Positions 22,801-35,238 of a stretch of DNA of 64,000 bases are shown one piece after another. Within the stretch, counting starts at the first letter, position 1. Each line of letters begins with the position of its first letter. Location of the stretch: contig OX637396.1 in NCBI GenBank assembly GCA_951799425.1, positions 40,725,901 through 40,789,900 of the forward strand, given 5' to 3'. Position numbers and translations under genes: made by a program. The notes under the pieces were generated by a model that saw only the letters and a program-made list of their open reading frames with translations, made no database searches and was not told the DNA's origin. This DNA is from Ilex aquifolium. Lineage: Eukaryota; Streptophyta; Magnoliopsida; Aquifoliales; Aquifoliaceae.

Positions 22801-24430
22801 TATTATTATTTTTTAGAATATATTGAAATTATTATTTGGAATATATCGAATTTTTTTTTTATTTTTATCTCCAAAATGTTTGCGATCTATCCAAAGAGCT
22901 TGAGATCTATCGTAAGGTTGCAATAGACTCCCCCAAAACTTATTGAAAAACAGTAAGTTTGGGATCGATCATAAATGTTTATCATCGATCACAAATCACT
23001 AAAACTTTGTGAAATTAAAATTTGTGAATGTTTGCGATCTATCACAAGAACTTGCGATCTATCACAAAGTTACTGTTGTCTTAACCAAATGTGGTTTTCT
23101 CACCAAAATTTGGTAATGTACACCTAATTTTATTTAAAAATGGTACATTACCAAATTTTTGCGATCGATCCTATGTTTTTTGCGATCGATTATAGTACTA
23201 TATTTTTTGTGATCTATTCCAATAGATTAAGATCTATCGCAAAGGTTTAGAATATATCTTAAAATGTTAAAATAATATTTGAGATCGATCCCAACTATTT
23301 GGGATCGATCAGAGTTATCCTGACTTAATTTTTTTTTGAAAAAATGTAAGTTTGAGATTGATCACAAATGTCTATGATCTATCACAAGGTTACTGGAGTG
23401 AGATTTAGCAAAACTGTGGGCAATTTACCACAATTAAGGGCAGATTTACCACATTTGAGGGTCAGCTTACAACAATTGTGGATAAATTTATAAGTTTAGA
23501 GGTTAATTTACGACTGTTTGTATTAATATTACAGCTATTTGGGTTAATATTACGATAATTCTGGGTAACATTATGAGAATTAAGTGTAAATTTACGACAA
23601 AAAAGAGGTTAAGTGAATAAATTTACCACAATTGGGGAAATGTAATGACATCAAAGGGAAAAATTTACTATAATTCAGGGTTAAATACAATGATTATGGA
23701 TAAAATTACTAGTATATAAGACAATTTTACCATTAATTAGGGTAACATTACAACATCAAAAGAAAAATTTATTATAGCTTAAAGTTAACTTAGAATGATT
23801 GTAGATAATGTTATTAGTATATAGACTAATTTTACTTTTTTATTTTTGGTAAATATTACGATAACCGTGAATAATAATACAAACTTAAAGGTAAATATAC
23901 TACATCAGTGGGATGCACTAGTGTCATATTTACGACAAATGTAGTTAAATGTGTTAATCATATTTTTTACACTATAATGGTTAAAATTTGTCCACTAATT
24001 TAGTAATTTTAACCATTACTGTTGTAAATTTTTTACTGATGTTGTAATTTTGTCTACTACTGTCATAATTTTTTTCACTACTGTTGTAATTTTATTCATT
24101 ACTGTAGTAAATTTTCTACTACTATTGTAAATTTTTATTGATATTGCAATTTTGTCAACTATTATGATAATTTTGTTCACTACTATTGTAAAGTTGCCAC
24201 TGATATTGTAATTTTGATTACTATTGTGGTAATTTTGGCAACAACTGTTGTAAACTTAGAATGATTGAGGATAAGGTTACTAGTGTATAGACCAATTTTA
24301 CAACAATAGTGGGTAAACTTTTACTAGTAATTTTGGCTACAATTTTACTATAATAAGGTTACTACTGTTGTAATTTTATCTACTATTGTTATAATTTTAT
24401 TCACTATTATTATATGAATTTTGTAAAATG
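19803..24430. repeat. AT-rich degenerate repeat region, right part
   Basis: Begins with ACAACAATAGTGG-type units in the same sense as the left part (19800-20630). A long block of CATCAAATTAACATTCAATT-like units follows (20640-22080), opposite in sense to 8340-8830. Next come TTAAAATTCGA repeats (22130-22680) and GATCGATC/GCGATCTATC motifs (22890-23400). It ends with ACTACTGTTGTAATTTT units (23990-24420), the reverse complement of the left region. No open gene. Confidence 0.6.
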
Positions 24431-24431
24431 A

Positions 24432-25000
24432 GAGCGTGAATTCACAGAGAATTTACTCCCAAAGCGCAAATTCGCAAGCGGAATGCCGGAGCGTTAAGTG
24501 TTTTAAAAGAATTATGTGAATGATGGTGATTGCACATGGAGCTAAAAGAGACTGCAACACATGGGCCAGCCATTTTGCAAAGAAAACATGGGCTACTGCC
24601 TGATGGTTTGTCATTTTGCCAAGGATTTTTCCCTATAAAAGGGGTTGTACAGGGCAAGGCAGAGGCATCCAAGTCTTTTGAGTGAATTCAAGCATTGGGA
24701 TGCTTTAAAATCATCCGAGTGTGAGGATTTTGTGACAGATAACATATCAGACTGATCTTCTTCTCTTGGAGTGAGTATTTGTGAGGCGGAATAATTGTTT
24801 TTGTACTCTTGCTTTTATTTTATATTAAAACTCTCAAATCGTTGTTGTTGTAGACATAGGCCATTAGTTGAATTACGTAAATTACTTGTGTCTTGTGTGA
24901 TTAATTTTTTATTTTTTGACTGTACTGGATGTGTTAATATCAATCTTGATTGAATTGTCGAGTAATTTATGCAACATTTCAATATTTCTCCAGTAGACAA
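24432..25000 (+). mobile_element. probable copia LTR fossil
   Basis: Resembles an LTR with a TATA box (CCTATAAAAGG near 24630). An R/U5-like tail contains GAATTACGTAAATTACTTGTG, a copia-LTR style sequence. Shorter related pieces lie near 3590-3720, 29020-29220, 39703-39900, 49260-49390 and 58060-58230. Internal genes are absent. Boundaries are approximate. Confidence 0.45.
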
Positions 25001-25149
25001 GACTATGAAAAAAAAAAAGTATCGCACATTTAATTTTTTTTTCTTTTTGGTGGGTTTTGATACAAGTTTTGGAGTTTGTTTACAATAAAAAAATTTATAA
25101 ACTTTTTAGTCAATTATAATGGATGGGAATGTAGATTCCAAATATTATC

Positions 25150-26607
25150 TTTACATTGCGGCACTTTATATTTATGTACCTTGTAAAATTGTGTAATTTT
25201 AATATTTTTAAGTTCTTGGAGATTAGAAAACGGACTATACATCATAATTTAATTTTTGCATGCCATATTATGTTCAAAATATCATATATACCTAGTGATT
25301 TAAAACTAAATATTGTTCTTTCGTTTTTTGGTATATTAATTATGCGTTTTCAAGTGACCATGAGTGTACAAGCAAAAAGAAGTATAATTTTTTATGGCTG
25401 CACATCCTTACATATATGTTAACATACTTCGAGAGAGGCATGGACGAAACTAGAATTTTATATTGAAGGGGCCAAAATCCATATTCATAAACTCGAACCA
25501 ACGACGTGAACTATACCCATATTTTACAGATTCAAATTTGCAATGCATAACATATATTACCCAAATAAATATACATACATGAATATTATTTTATTAAATA
25601 CCCTATCAATCATCTATCAAAGTGGACCTCAACATTTTTTTTCTATCACATGGCCGATCTATGAGTGAATCCGAAATAATTTTTTTTTTATCAACTTCCT
25701 TTTTTATGTATGCAATAAAAAAAGGTTGTTAGGCAATCGTCACCCATCTTACTTCGAAGTTTAGTTTTCCTAACATTCATGATCAATAAAGTATAATATG
25801 AAATGAAAACAATAGTAGAAAGTGCATCTATAAATATCTACAGTGAAAAAAAAAAATTAGGCACAAGTCTAGAAAATTACCAAAAAAAAGAGTGTAGGTT
25901 TTCCTAATTTACCCACGAAGTTTTTAATGGAATAATCAAAATGAATGATAACATAGTAGGGATAAAAGTAAGACTATAGTGCTGAAAGGTTATATTTAAG
26001 TGATATAGTCTTATTCTGTAGTCATAGGAGACTATTTTATAGATGGTGCCTGGAGTAGTTGTATGGAAAGATTAAAAGCACTTATCATAGAAATTTTCCT
26101 GAGAGCAATATCGTAGTACAATGGACCTCCTTCCTCAAGTAATATTACTGCAGATATATACAAAAGTTCTGAAAAGTGCCCGCCGGGGGGGGGGGGGGGG
26201 GGGCTAGGCCCTGTCCTAGTTGGACAGACAGATTGCTCCAACTCATGCTTATATGATGGGTTATATATTCAACTCTCCTCTCCTCTCACCTCTCCAAAAA
26301 AGATAATGAGTTTGTATGGTAACTCTTCATGACACAAGTAGATCAAGTAATAGAAGAGAGTACAATTTATCCAAAACATCATTTGCATTACAACTTATGC
26401 AATAATAGTACTTGAAAGTCACCCTTATGCTATAAAATACAGAATCTTTTAGATTGTAAACAAGTTTAATATTTCATTGTTAAATTCACTTGGGCTTATG
26501 GGAGGCTATATGATTCACATAGAAACCTACCAGTAAGGCCATAACGAATATAATAGTAGATGATTGAATTTTATAAAATTTGAAATTCTAAATTACCATC
26601 TAGTCTT
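25150..26607. repeat. 3' flank of BBE-like gene 2
   Basis: Longest version of the shared BBE 3' flank, matching 1-1015, 34217-35238, 44979-46034 and, reversed, 60510-61689. No gene. Contains a poly-G tract at about 26182-26201. Confidence 0.8.
26182..26201. repeat. poly-G tract
   Basis: About 20 consecutive G within a GCCCGCC...CTAGGCCC context. Homologous flanks hold shorter G/C blocks near 34731, 45515 and 60970, so length varies between copies. Assembled lengths may be unreliable. Confidence 0.85.
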
Positions 26608-28197
26608 CTACATCTTAAGAGATGGAATACTTTGCTCATCTCTGAAGAAGTTATTGGGGTCAACTAAGGTCTTCACATCCACCAATCTATTGAAGTTGTT
26701 CTTGAAGTATTTTCTACCCCAAATGCTTGCTCGCGCATAACTCGCCTTCTTATCATTTACTCCTATATCTATATCCCTATAATTGATATAGGCTTCTCTC
26801 GGATTCTTTGAAACATAGGGAGTCATATACTTGCAAAGCCTTTGGAGCCATTTCATATGCCTTTCTCCTCCTTCCGTCCAAAATAACCGATATTCAATTT
26901 GGTATAGGTTCCCGGCTCTGTGGGGGAAAGGGGTTGCAAATTCTGAAATCTCGCTCATTTTTCCACCATATGGAGTCAACACCAGAAAAGGAACATCAAC
27001 TTCTTCTTCCTTCATCCTTTCCCATATTCCTTCGAGTGCACTTTCAGAAAGGGGCGTCTTCACGTAATCTGATTTTACTTTATAGTCTCCTTGAAACATA
27101 TAAGTTCTGTTCAGCAATATTTCAAGTGGACTTGAAACATTACCTTCGAAAAAGAGGAATGCTTGGATCCAGGTCACTTCCCCACAAGTTTCTCTCGCCA
27201 AACCAAACTGCGCAAACTGTTCTCCTGTCAAAGAAAGTAATTTATCAACGCCACCAAGGAATAATGAAAGGAACACAGACTCTACTGTTTTGTTCCCAAT
27301 TACTTGACTAGAATTGTCGACCCTAAGGGTGACTCTTATATAAAGATTTTCGTCAACCTTGTCGGCTACAGATTGCCATTGATGCACAACCTTGGATGCA
27401 TTATTTTCCAATGTTCTACCTATCCTGCAAAAAGTTACATTCTCTGGAACGGTAACTAAATTTAGTTTCCATGCAAAAATGACGCCAAAACTAGCACCTC
27501 CACCTCCTCTTATAGCCCAGAAGAGGTCTTCCCCCATTGATTTTCTATCAAGAATTTTACCATTGACAGCAACTATTCGAGCATCAATAACATTGTCAGA
27601 AGCAAGACCAAATTTACGTTGGAGTATACCAGATCCTCCCCCACTAATGTGGCCACCGACACCAATGGAAGCGACACCAGCTGCTGGAAAGGAAAGTGTT
27701 TTGCTCTTCTTTAGAATATTGTAATAAAGTTCACCTATAGTTGCGCCAGCTTGAACCCATGCCGTTTTTTCTTCAACATTGACGCTGATTGATCGCAAGT
27801 TAAATAGATCAAGGACGACATATGGTACCTTAGCAACGTAAGAAAAACCTTCATAGTCATGTCCACCGCTGCGAACTCTTATCTCTATATCATGTTCTCG
27901 ACAACAGCAAATAGCTGCTTGAACATGAGACTCATGCAATGGTGTGATTATGGCTAAAGGTTTTGGAGTGCTGGGTGTAGCGAATCTTAGGTTTTGTATG
28001 GAAAACTTCAAAATGGGTAAATAGGAAGGGCTTGATGATGTGTAAACAACTTGAGTGGAGTTATGTATCTGACTAGAGAGACATTGAAGAAAAGCTTTAG
28101 TGGTATCAGGTGATGAAGCTGCTGATGATAAAATTGAGAAGAGAAAAACTAAAGCAAGTGAAAGGCAAGAAGCCATTGGTCTAATCATCTTCTTCAT
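26608..28197 (-). CDS. berberine bridge enzyme-like FAD oxidase, copy 2
   Basis: Intact single-exon paralogue (540 residues from the upstream ATG at 28230; start set at Met12 as for copy 1). Signal peptide about residues 19-40. Conserved cysteines CLSS (50) and CCC (108-110) probably include the disulfide of the family. FAD-linking His124 in SGGHDYEG; Val186 at the position of the missing second FAD anchor. Glu446 in LYQIEY and Tyr484 in NYRDIDIG are retained, as is [13 protein letters not shown]. Very close to copies 3 and 5. The promoter lacks the T of TATAAATA. Downstream, the AATAAA kept by copies 1 and 3 is changed. Substrate unknown; oxidation of an alcohol, sugar or alkaloid is typical of the family. 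Confidence 0.9.
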   Translation of the reverse strand: MKKMIRPMASCLSLALVFLFSILSSAASSPDTTKAFLQCLSSQIHNSTQVVYTSSSPSYLPILKFSIQNLRFATPSTPKPLAIITPLHESHVQAAICCCREHDIEIRVRSGGHDYEGFSYVAKVPYVVLDLFNLRSISVNVEEKTAWVQAGATIGELYYNILKKSKTLSFPAAGVASIGVGGHISGGGSGILQRKFGLASDNVIDARIVAVNGKILDRKSMGEDLFWAIRGGGGASFGVIFAWKLNLVTVPENVTFCRIGRTLENNASKVVHQWQSVADKVDENLYIRVTLRVDNSSQVIGNKTVESVFLSLFLGGVDKLLSLTGEQFAQFGLARETCGEVTWIQAFLFFEGNVSSPLEILLNRTYMFQGDYKVKSDYVKTPLSESALEGIWERMKEEEVDVPFLVLTPYGGKMSEISEFATPFPHRAGNLYQIEYRLFWTEGGERHMKWLQRLCKYMTPYVSKNPREAYINYRDIDIGVNDKKASYARASIWGRKYFKNNFNRLVDVKTLVDPNNFFRDEQSIPSLKM

Positions 28198-28244
28198 GAC
28201 TCTTGTTTTTGGTTTTTGTGTGTAGAACATGAGAAAACATCGGC

Positions 28245-28252
28245 TATTTATC
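28245..28252 (-). promoter_or_regulatory. altered TATA box of BBE-like gene 2
   Basis: GATAAATA in the place where copy 1 has TATAAATA; flanking bases are otherwise the same. May weaken the promoter. Confidence 0.5.
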
Positions 28253-29220
28253 CTACTTTAAGTATTGCTCCCCCAGTAAAACCCAAAGATTACTTAGTTT
28301 AAGGGGCTATTGAAATTTTCATGGTTGCCATTTCTTGTTCTGATAGGTGGTGACTGAATCAGATAGATAGCGTCCAACTGAAACACATTTTCAAATATAT
28401 ATTTGTGGGTTTGGTAAAAAGTTTTGCCAAATTATATGGATTTGGTACAAAGTTCTGGAAATATGCAACTAGAGCATAGAATCTAGAAGCAGACAGGTTC
28501 TTTATATATGTTAATTAATGGTATAATTTGTGGCTACGTACCTGCATGTGAGGGGTTATTCTTTAATGGGTGCGCATATGTGGGATAAATGATAGTGGTT
28601 GCAGATGGAGCAGAGCCGCCCAATATTAAATAGGGCCTAAAACAAAAATTTAAATGAGAACTTTTATTTTTAAATAATATGAATAATATTTTATAATTAT
28701 TTAAATCCCATAATTTATTTATTAAAAATTATATTATTGACTTTTGAGATAAAAAATTAGGCTTAGTTAAATTTGGGTCCTAAAAATAAAAAAGGGGCTT
28801 ACTTCAACATGAATTTTAAATTTTTTATTCGGGATCTAAGAATAAAATTAGGTTTAATGGAACAATTTTTGTTCAAACCCTAAAAATAGAATTAGATTTA
28901 ATTTTTTTGAGCCTTAATTAAATTTAATTAAACCTCCTAAAAATGGGGCCACCAAAAATTCCGAGGCTCAAAGCGGCGGCTTCAGTGGCCTAGCCATTGA
29001 GTCGGCCTTTATATGGAGTGAAAACAGACCGCAACAAAATTGTTCTTATACTCTTATTTTTACTTAGTAAAATTCTCTAACCGCTATCATCATTAACGTA
29101 AGCTATTAGTTAGATTGAGTAAATTGCTTATGTATTGTATAATTCTTTTTTTTTTTACTTTGTTATGAGTGTTAATATTAATTTCGATTCGTTTCTTACC
29201 CAACACTTGAATGTTTCTTA
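28253..29220. repeat. shared upstream block of BBE gene 2
   Basis: Promoter-proximal sequence to about 28420 is shared with copies 3 and 5 and with 49900-50131. From about 28612 to 29000 comes a GGGCCTAAA...AGCGGCGGCTTCAGTGGCC segment repeated at 37150-37560, 49400-49810 and 58230-58610. It is probably a transposon relic inserted in the copia-LTR-like sequence that follows (29020-29220). No gene. Confidence 0.6.
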
Positions 29221-30239
29221 CCTCTAGCGCACGTGATCAAAATAAGAAAAGGTACAATAAACAATAAGGAGTGACCAAGTAAGCCCCTGAACTAGTAAAA
29301 GAGGACTTGATAAAAAATAAAAACTAGTAAAAGAACAAAAATAATTTCAATTTTATCTAGGAAAGTCGTCGTTAAATTTGGCCTTTGATAATTTAAAATT
29401 TTCAGGTTCAGTATTTCTCATATTTGTTAAGGGTCAATCACCATTGTTTCTTAGATGACATGTTTTAAATTCACTCGAGTTATGATAGCCAGTATCCGAG
29501 TTCGATGAAGTAGTCAGCGCAAATCTAGACACTTTGTAACAACAACAAAAAAAAATGCCAACTAATGAGCTACTCAAGCCCACTTCTAAAATTATGTTTA
29601 CCCACCTCGAGTTTTCAAAATAAGTTTTATACCTTTAGAATGATGTTTTGATTTTATTTTACATGGCCCTCTATAGTTTTAAATTTATACTTTATACCTT
29701 TACAATTTGATCTTAATTTTCTTTTATGCACTGACTATTAATTTGAACACATTTGTTAAACATTTTTGTAATATATAGAAAAATTATGAAATTTAGTTCT
29801 ACTAGAATAATTATGAGATAAAAAATTTAGCTTAAATTGTTGATTGTTTGATGAATTGATCTCAAATTGATTTACATCTAATCTTGATAAGTTTAAATTA
29901 TTTTTTTAATATTTTATTAAAATAAATATTTATATAACGTATTGTGTAAAGGTTGATTTTTGCAAATTCTATATAATTAATAATTTAGCAAAATGATTGC
30001 TCTGGAATAATGATAGATCATTAAAAAATAGACTAATACCATTAGGTAAATTTTTAAAATTTAAGGGGGGGGGGGGGGGGGGGGAGGGGCAAATATATTA
30101 CTTCGAATAATATTTTGGGGTCCTCATCAAAAGTAAACCAAAAGTGAGAGGGGGCAAGTGCCCACCATGAACCAATGTTGCTCCACCCTTGACTACTAAC
30201 TATTGGTTTGTTGTCAAGCGTATCCTATTATATAGTAAA
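29221..30239. other. intergenic AT-rich sequence, no gene seen
   Basis: Matches 39960-40860 of the next module, with a poly-G tract at about 30064-30083. No coding potential recognised. Confidence 0.6.
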
Positions 30240-30612
30240 GAAACTTTTCATCATGGAATATGAAGAAGCAATTAATCACATCTCGCTCTAGTATCAAAGC
30301 AAAATATGATCAATGGGCTTATACAGCTGCTGAAATTTCAGGATTGCGATCACTTTTTCATGATCTTCAAATTTTATTATTAACAATTATTATTTGATGT
30401 GATAATTATCAGTTTCATCTCTCTTGCCTCCAATCCAACCTTTTTTTTTCGAACAAAACATCTTGATGTTGACTATTACTATGTCCGCGAAAAAGTGATT
30501 TTCAAAGAATTGAACGTTTGTTATGAAAATCTAATTGTCAATATTTTTACCAAAGAATTATCAACTTCTTATAATGGTTCGTCCTCCACCCAACATTTTT
30601 TGGGGTATTAGT
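30240..30612 (+). mobile_element. Ty1/copia fossil: RNase H end of pol
   Basis: Shows SRSSIKAKYDQWAYTAAEIS-like and FRTKHLDVDYYYVREKV sequence, typical of the copia RNase H tail. Broken, with a few lesions. Homologous to 6225-6600, 43345-43715 and 47536-47906. Confidence 0.8.
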
Positions 30613-31110
30613 CCGTCCAATTGTGTCCTTAGATAAGCCCACCATGATGACATGTAAATGGAGAACGAAAGGCAAGATCTGATATGATCCAAACATGATG
30701 TCTTGATAAAAAAATATATGCACATATGTACCAATTTCTCTCAACGAATTATGTGTCAACACAATTTTGTTATTAAACTCGACTAGTCTGGTGGATTCAC
30801 CCAGTAACACTAAAATATGTTGTCTTTACCGTTATTATTTGAATCGTTCAAGTAAAGAATCATTCTGTCCCGACGGTACTTGATTCGCATGAACCGAGTG
30901 ATCATGGCTAATCGCACGGGCTGAATCTCTTTTATAAAATGAAAATAAATGGCACTAAAAAATAGTTTCTCTCTATGTCATATCTCTCTCTTCCTCTCTC
31001 ATCTCTTTCACTCGTAGTCGCAGTCGCACGAAGAAAGCCAAGTAATTGTTTAGAGATTCAACTGGATTTTTGAGTCTCTACAATCAGACTACTACATCTA
31101 TGTGTGTACA
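30613..31110 (+). mobile_element. possible copia 3' LTR fossil
   Basis: Directly follows the pol fragment in two modules (also about 43716-44170). It has a TATAAAA-like sequence near 30934 and a GAGTCTCTACAATCAGAC-like tail, the layout of an LTR. Only one end is recognisable; the family is inferred from position. Confidence 0.4.
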
Positions 31111-31515
31111 TGTGGATATGTGTGAAAGTTATTCAAAACATCATTTGCGTTACAACTTATTTCATATGCTCTAAAGAATCTTTTAGAGTGTAATCAAATT
31201 CAATATCCCACTATTAAAATCACTTGGCCTTATGGGAGGGCTAGCTGTAGGATTCACATAGAAACCTACTAGTAAGGCCAAAATGAATATATTAATAGAT
31301 TAGAAATGATTCTCAATTACCATATACTCTTCTTCACATTAAAAGTGATTATCAATTCTCTAGATGACAGATGGAATACTCTGCCCATTTTTGAAGAAAT
31401 TATTGGGATTAACTAAGGTCTTTACATACACCAATCTATTGAAGTTGTTCTTGAAGTATTTTCTTATCCCAAATCCTTGCTCGGGCATAACTCCTCTTGT
31501 TGTCATTTACTCCTA

Positions 31516-33815
31516 CTAATTAGTGCATACGTGCATGGCACGTGAACCATTTTAAAATAAATTATATATTGCACCTAAGTAAACATTGACGATTAAACAA
31601 TGGAATGAGCCTTATATCCTGGCCCATATTAGCAGTTAACCAACTCCTGTGAGTCTATCACATCTAAATGGTTTGTGTTCCACAATTTCGCCATCTTCTC
31701 ATTCTATTGCTGCCAGAGTACATATCCTCTTCGAAAAAAGTCTAATATTAGGTGTTAAAGACCACATGTGTTTATGATAAAATATGAAGATTTTTGTGGT
31801 TGCTTTGTTTTTTCATGCATTCTGTTAAACAAGTAAAAAATCTGAAGCTATATTTTCCTTGGATTTTTTTCTGAACTTTATTTGCAATCTAGCATCCTGA
31901 CACACACTACAATCAAAGCAGACGACTTTGATGAGTTGGATTAAAAAAAGAGGAAAAAATCAATGCCAAACCAAGTGTCTTAGAATACATGACAACTTAT
32001 AATTCCCGAAGTCCCCTGCATTACACTCAAATGAGTGTGTATATGATTTTCAACGAAAATGCAGCCAATCATGAAGAATGAGGGGGGGGGGGGGGGGGGG
32101 GGGGGAGAGAGAGAGAGAGAGAGAGAGTAGGAAGTTTTTTAAATTGAAAATAATTAAACTGTCAATCAAATTAAGCTCATTATTTTTTACATCCTAAATT
32201 GTGTATTGAATACAAATAGTATATCTTGTGACCAAATGGATAACCTATAGCCGAAAAAAAAAATACAAAAATGAAGTACAACATGAATAATAGCCTATAA
32301 AACTCTCTGATATTTAACCTAAACATAAACTAATAAATGAATTCACGAAGCAATTTATGTTTTTTAGTTTAAAACAAAAGAAAATTAAATAATCCAGGGT
32401 TTGATAGTCATTGTGGTCCAAAAATGCAACATTTTAAGCAACCACTTGTGATGGCAACGTTGCTTGACTGCAAACACCCCACACCATATTACACTGCACA
32501 CACGAAAAACTACACAACAGGATAGCATAAGAATTTTTTGATAAAAGGCTTCTAAATGTACAAACACTACTACAGAATGATGGTTCCTTACCATACTATA
32601 AGTGCCTTGCAAAAGTTTGTGTTATCAACCATCGATTGCTAAATATTTGAGAACAGGGAAGGCCAAGAATAGCAAAAAACGTTCAAGAACCTCAAAGAAA
32701 ATACATAAATAAAATTAATATGGTTAGAATGTCAGAAGTCATTATAACAAACCTCAAAGCAATTAGTCGTTCAATTAAAAAGTCAGTCGATAGAGTTGAA
32801 AATCACCTTCTTTCTTTACCCTCAATCTTACAATAGGGAAAAAAGATGGGGATTGAGCACATCAAAAGATAGAGATAAAGGCAATTACTTTGTAATTATT
32901 CAAATTCCCAAAAAAGATGTATCGTTAAGATGTTATCTTGGTTTTTCTCCACACTTGATTTTCCAATGTAGTTACATACATTACCTTTGGCCTTTCCTCA
33001 TTCAAGTCTTTGTGAGTGTTGATTTTGCATGCTCCCTCTTTTAGTGTTCCGCCCAAAGACATTCCACAATAATAACTAAAAATATTAGCGGTTGAATCTC
33101 AATGCCAGTGGAGATTTGTTATTTATAACCAAGAGGAAGAAAAACATTGTAGAAGAAAGAGACTAAAAAAACTTAATTGATAAAATGATTGGTGGATGTC
33201 AACAACGTTGACAGGGAGAAGAGAATAGGGGCCCTGTGCTTTGTAGCAAGAAGAAGAACGAAGGAGAAGACGAAATAAAAGAGAGGAAGAGAGAGAAAAG
33301 ATAGCTTATCAGTTGGTTGAGTAGTGCAGAAGAAAATAGGAAAATGAAGAGGCATATTAGGTGGGGTTTGTTCATAGAGTTTTATTTAACAATTTTGTTT
33401 ATATATTTAATGCATCTAATGATGTCAATAACTAATGTTGGAATAGCAAAAGTTCAAATAGTTACAGAGTAGCTTTAGTGCCTGAAAACTATTGAGATGA
33501 TTTTCGGTTACATTCATAACATGATCTAAAGTTCACTTTATAACTTCATGCCAAGGAAGATTGGTTAAGGAATTAGTTTTTTTTATTAAGATTATTGTAG
33601 TCAATCAAAATCACATTTAGGTCATATTTATAATATTTATAAAGAAGATAATCAAAAGACAAACAATGAATTTATTAGTTGAATTAATGTAACCAATAAA
33701 TATATGAGAACTCTTGAAACAAGGATAAAGTAGACATTATAGAATTATTAAAGGGCAAATAAGAAAATTAAAGGTTTTCTCTTTAAGCCACTTTTAGAAG
33801 TAGTATATATATAGA
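31516..33815 (-). mobile_element. non-autonomous Helitron inside a BBE relic
   Basis: On the minus strand the insert starts TCTATATATATACTAC directly after host A, and ends near ...GCACTAATTAG before host T. A hairpin (ACGTGC/GCACGT, 3-nt loop, about 31526-31540) lies a few bases inside. The uninterrupted host sequence survives at 44570-44580 (CTCCTATATCCGT), so the A|T insertion point is visible. The exact 3' end is ambiguous by 4 nt (CTAA or the following TTAG). About 2.3 kb, no Rep/helicase seen; a poly-G/GA tract lies inside. Confidence 0.75.
32082..32128. repeat. (G)n(GA)n tract
   Basis: About 24 G followed by a run of GA. Lies inside the Helitron. Confidence 0.9.
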
Positions 33816-34216
33816 TATCCGTATCCCTATAATTGATATGGGCTTCTCTCGGATTCTTTGAAACATAGGGAGCCACATACTTGTAAAACCTTCGGAACCA
33901 ATTCATATGCCCTTCCCCTCATTCCATCCAAAGCAATCGGTATTCAAATTGGTAGTGGAGGAAAGGGGTTACAGATTCTAAAATCTCGTTCATTTTTCCA
34001 ACATAAGGACTCAACTCCAGAAAAGGAACGCTAACTTCTTCCTCCTTCAACTTTTCCCATATTCTTTTTAGTGCACTTTCAAAAAATGGTGTTTTCACAT
34101 AATCTGTTTTCACTTTAAAGTTTCTTTTATAGATGAAAGTCCAGTTCAACAATATTTCAAGTGAGTTGGCAACTATACCTTCGTAAAAGAGGAATGCATC
34201 AATCCATCTCACTTCT

Positions 34217-35238
34217 TATCACGTGACCGATGTGTGAATGAATCCGAAACAAAGTTTTTATCAACTTCTTCTTTATGTATACAATAAAAAAAAAAGTTGT
34301 TAGAAAATCATCATCCATATTGGTTCGAAGTTTAGTTTTCATAGCATTCATGACCAATGAAGTAAAATATGAAGTGGAAACAATAGTAGAAAGTGCATGT
34401 ATAAATATCTATAGTGAAAAAAAATTAGGCACCAGTCTAGAATTTACCAAAAAAAGGGGGTGGGTTTTCCTAATTTATCCATGAAGTTTTTGAAGGAATA
34501 ATCAAAATGGATGATAACAAAGTAGGAGGAATAACAGTTAGACTATAGTGCTGAAAAGTTATATTTAAGTAATATAGTCTTATTCTATAGTCATAGGAGA
34601 CTATTTTACAGATGGTGCATGGAGTAGTTGTATGGAAAGATTAATATCTTAGCACAATGGGCCACCTTTCTCAAGTAATATTACAGCACAGATATATACA
34701 AAGGTTCTGAAAACTGAAAAGTGCAAAAGAGGGGGGGGTTCATGCCCCCCCTAGGCCCTATCCTAGTTCCGTCATTGGACAAAGGTATTCAATCTTAAAC
34801 CATGCTTCTGCTCCTTTTTTTCCCTCTCTTTGTCTGGGAAATATTGCTCCAACTCATTCTTATATGATGGGTTATATATTCAACTCTCCTCTCCCCTCCT
34901 CTCCTCTCCTCTTCTCCCCCCTCCCCTCTCCAAAAAAGATAATGAGTTTGTATGGTAACTCTTCATGACACAAGTAGATCAAGTAATAGAAGAGACAACA
35001 ATTTATCCAAAACATCATTAGCATTACAACTTATTTCGTAATAGTACTTATAAGTCACCCTTACAAAATACAGAATCTTTTAAATTGTAAACAAGTTCAA
35101 TATTCCACTGTTAAATTCACTTGGCCTTATGGGAGACTATATGATTCACATAGAAACCTACCAGTAAGGCCAAAACAAATATAATCGTAGATGATTGAAT
35201 TTTATTAAATTTGAAATTCTAAATTACCATCTAGTCTT
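34217..35238. repeat. 3' flank of BBE-like gene 3
   Basis: Shared BBE 3' flank beginning at a fusion with the relic to its left (34216/34217). Contains TC-rich tracts at 34885-34930 and an AATAAA on the minus strand at 35201-35206. No gene. Confidence 0.8.
35201..35206 (-). promoter_or_regulatory. candidate poly(A) signal of BBE-like gene 3
   Basis: AATAAA on the minus strand about 33 nt past the stop codon, in the same place as for copy 1. Confidence 0.4.

Larger units (their letters stand above)
31360..34216 (-). pseudogene. BBE-like relic split by a Helitron
   Basis: Two exon pieces, 31360-31515 and 33816-34216, are together collinear with the last ~185 codons of the family. They are separated by a 2.3 kb insertion. 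Coding features include KTDYVKTPF, WEKLKEEEVSVPFLELSPYV and a family-type C-terminus. The N-terminal two thirds are missing. At 34216 the sequence passes abruptly into the 3' flank of copy 3, exactly as at 44978. It belongs to a sublineage distinct from the full-length genes and is nearest to 44422-44978. Confidence 0.85.
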
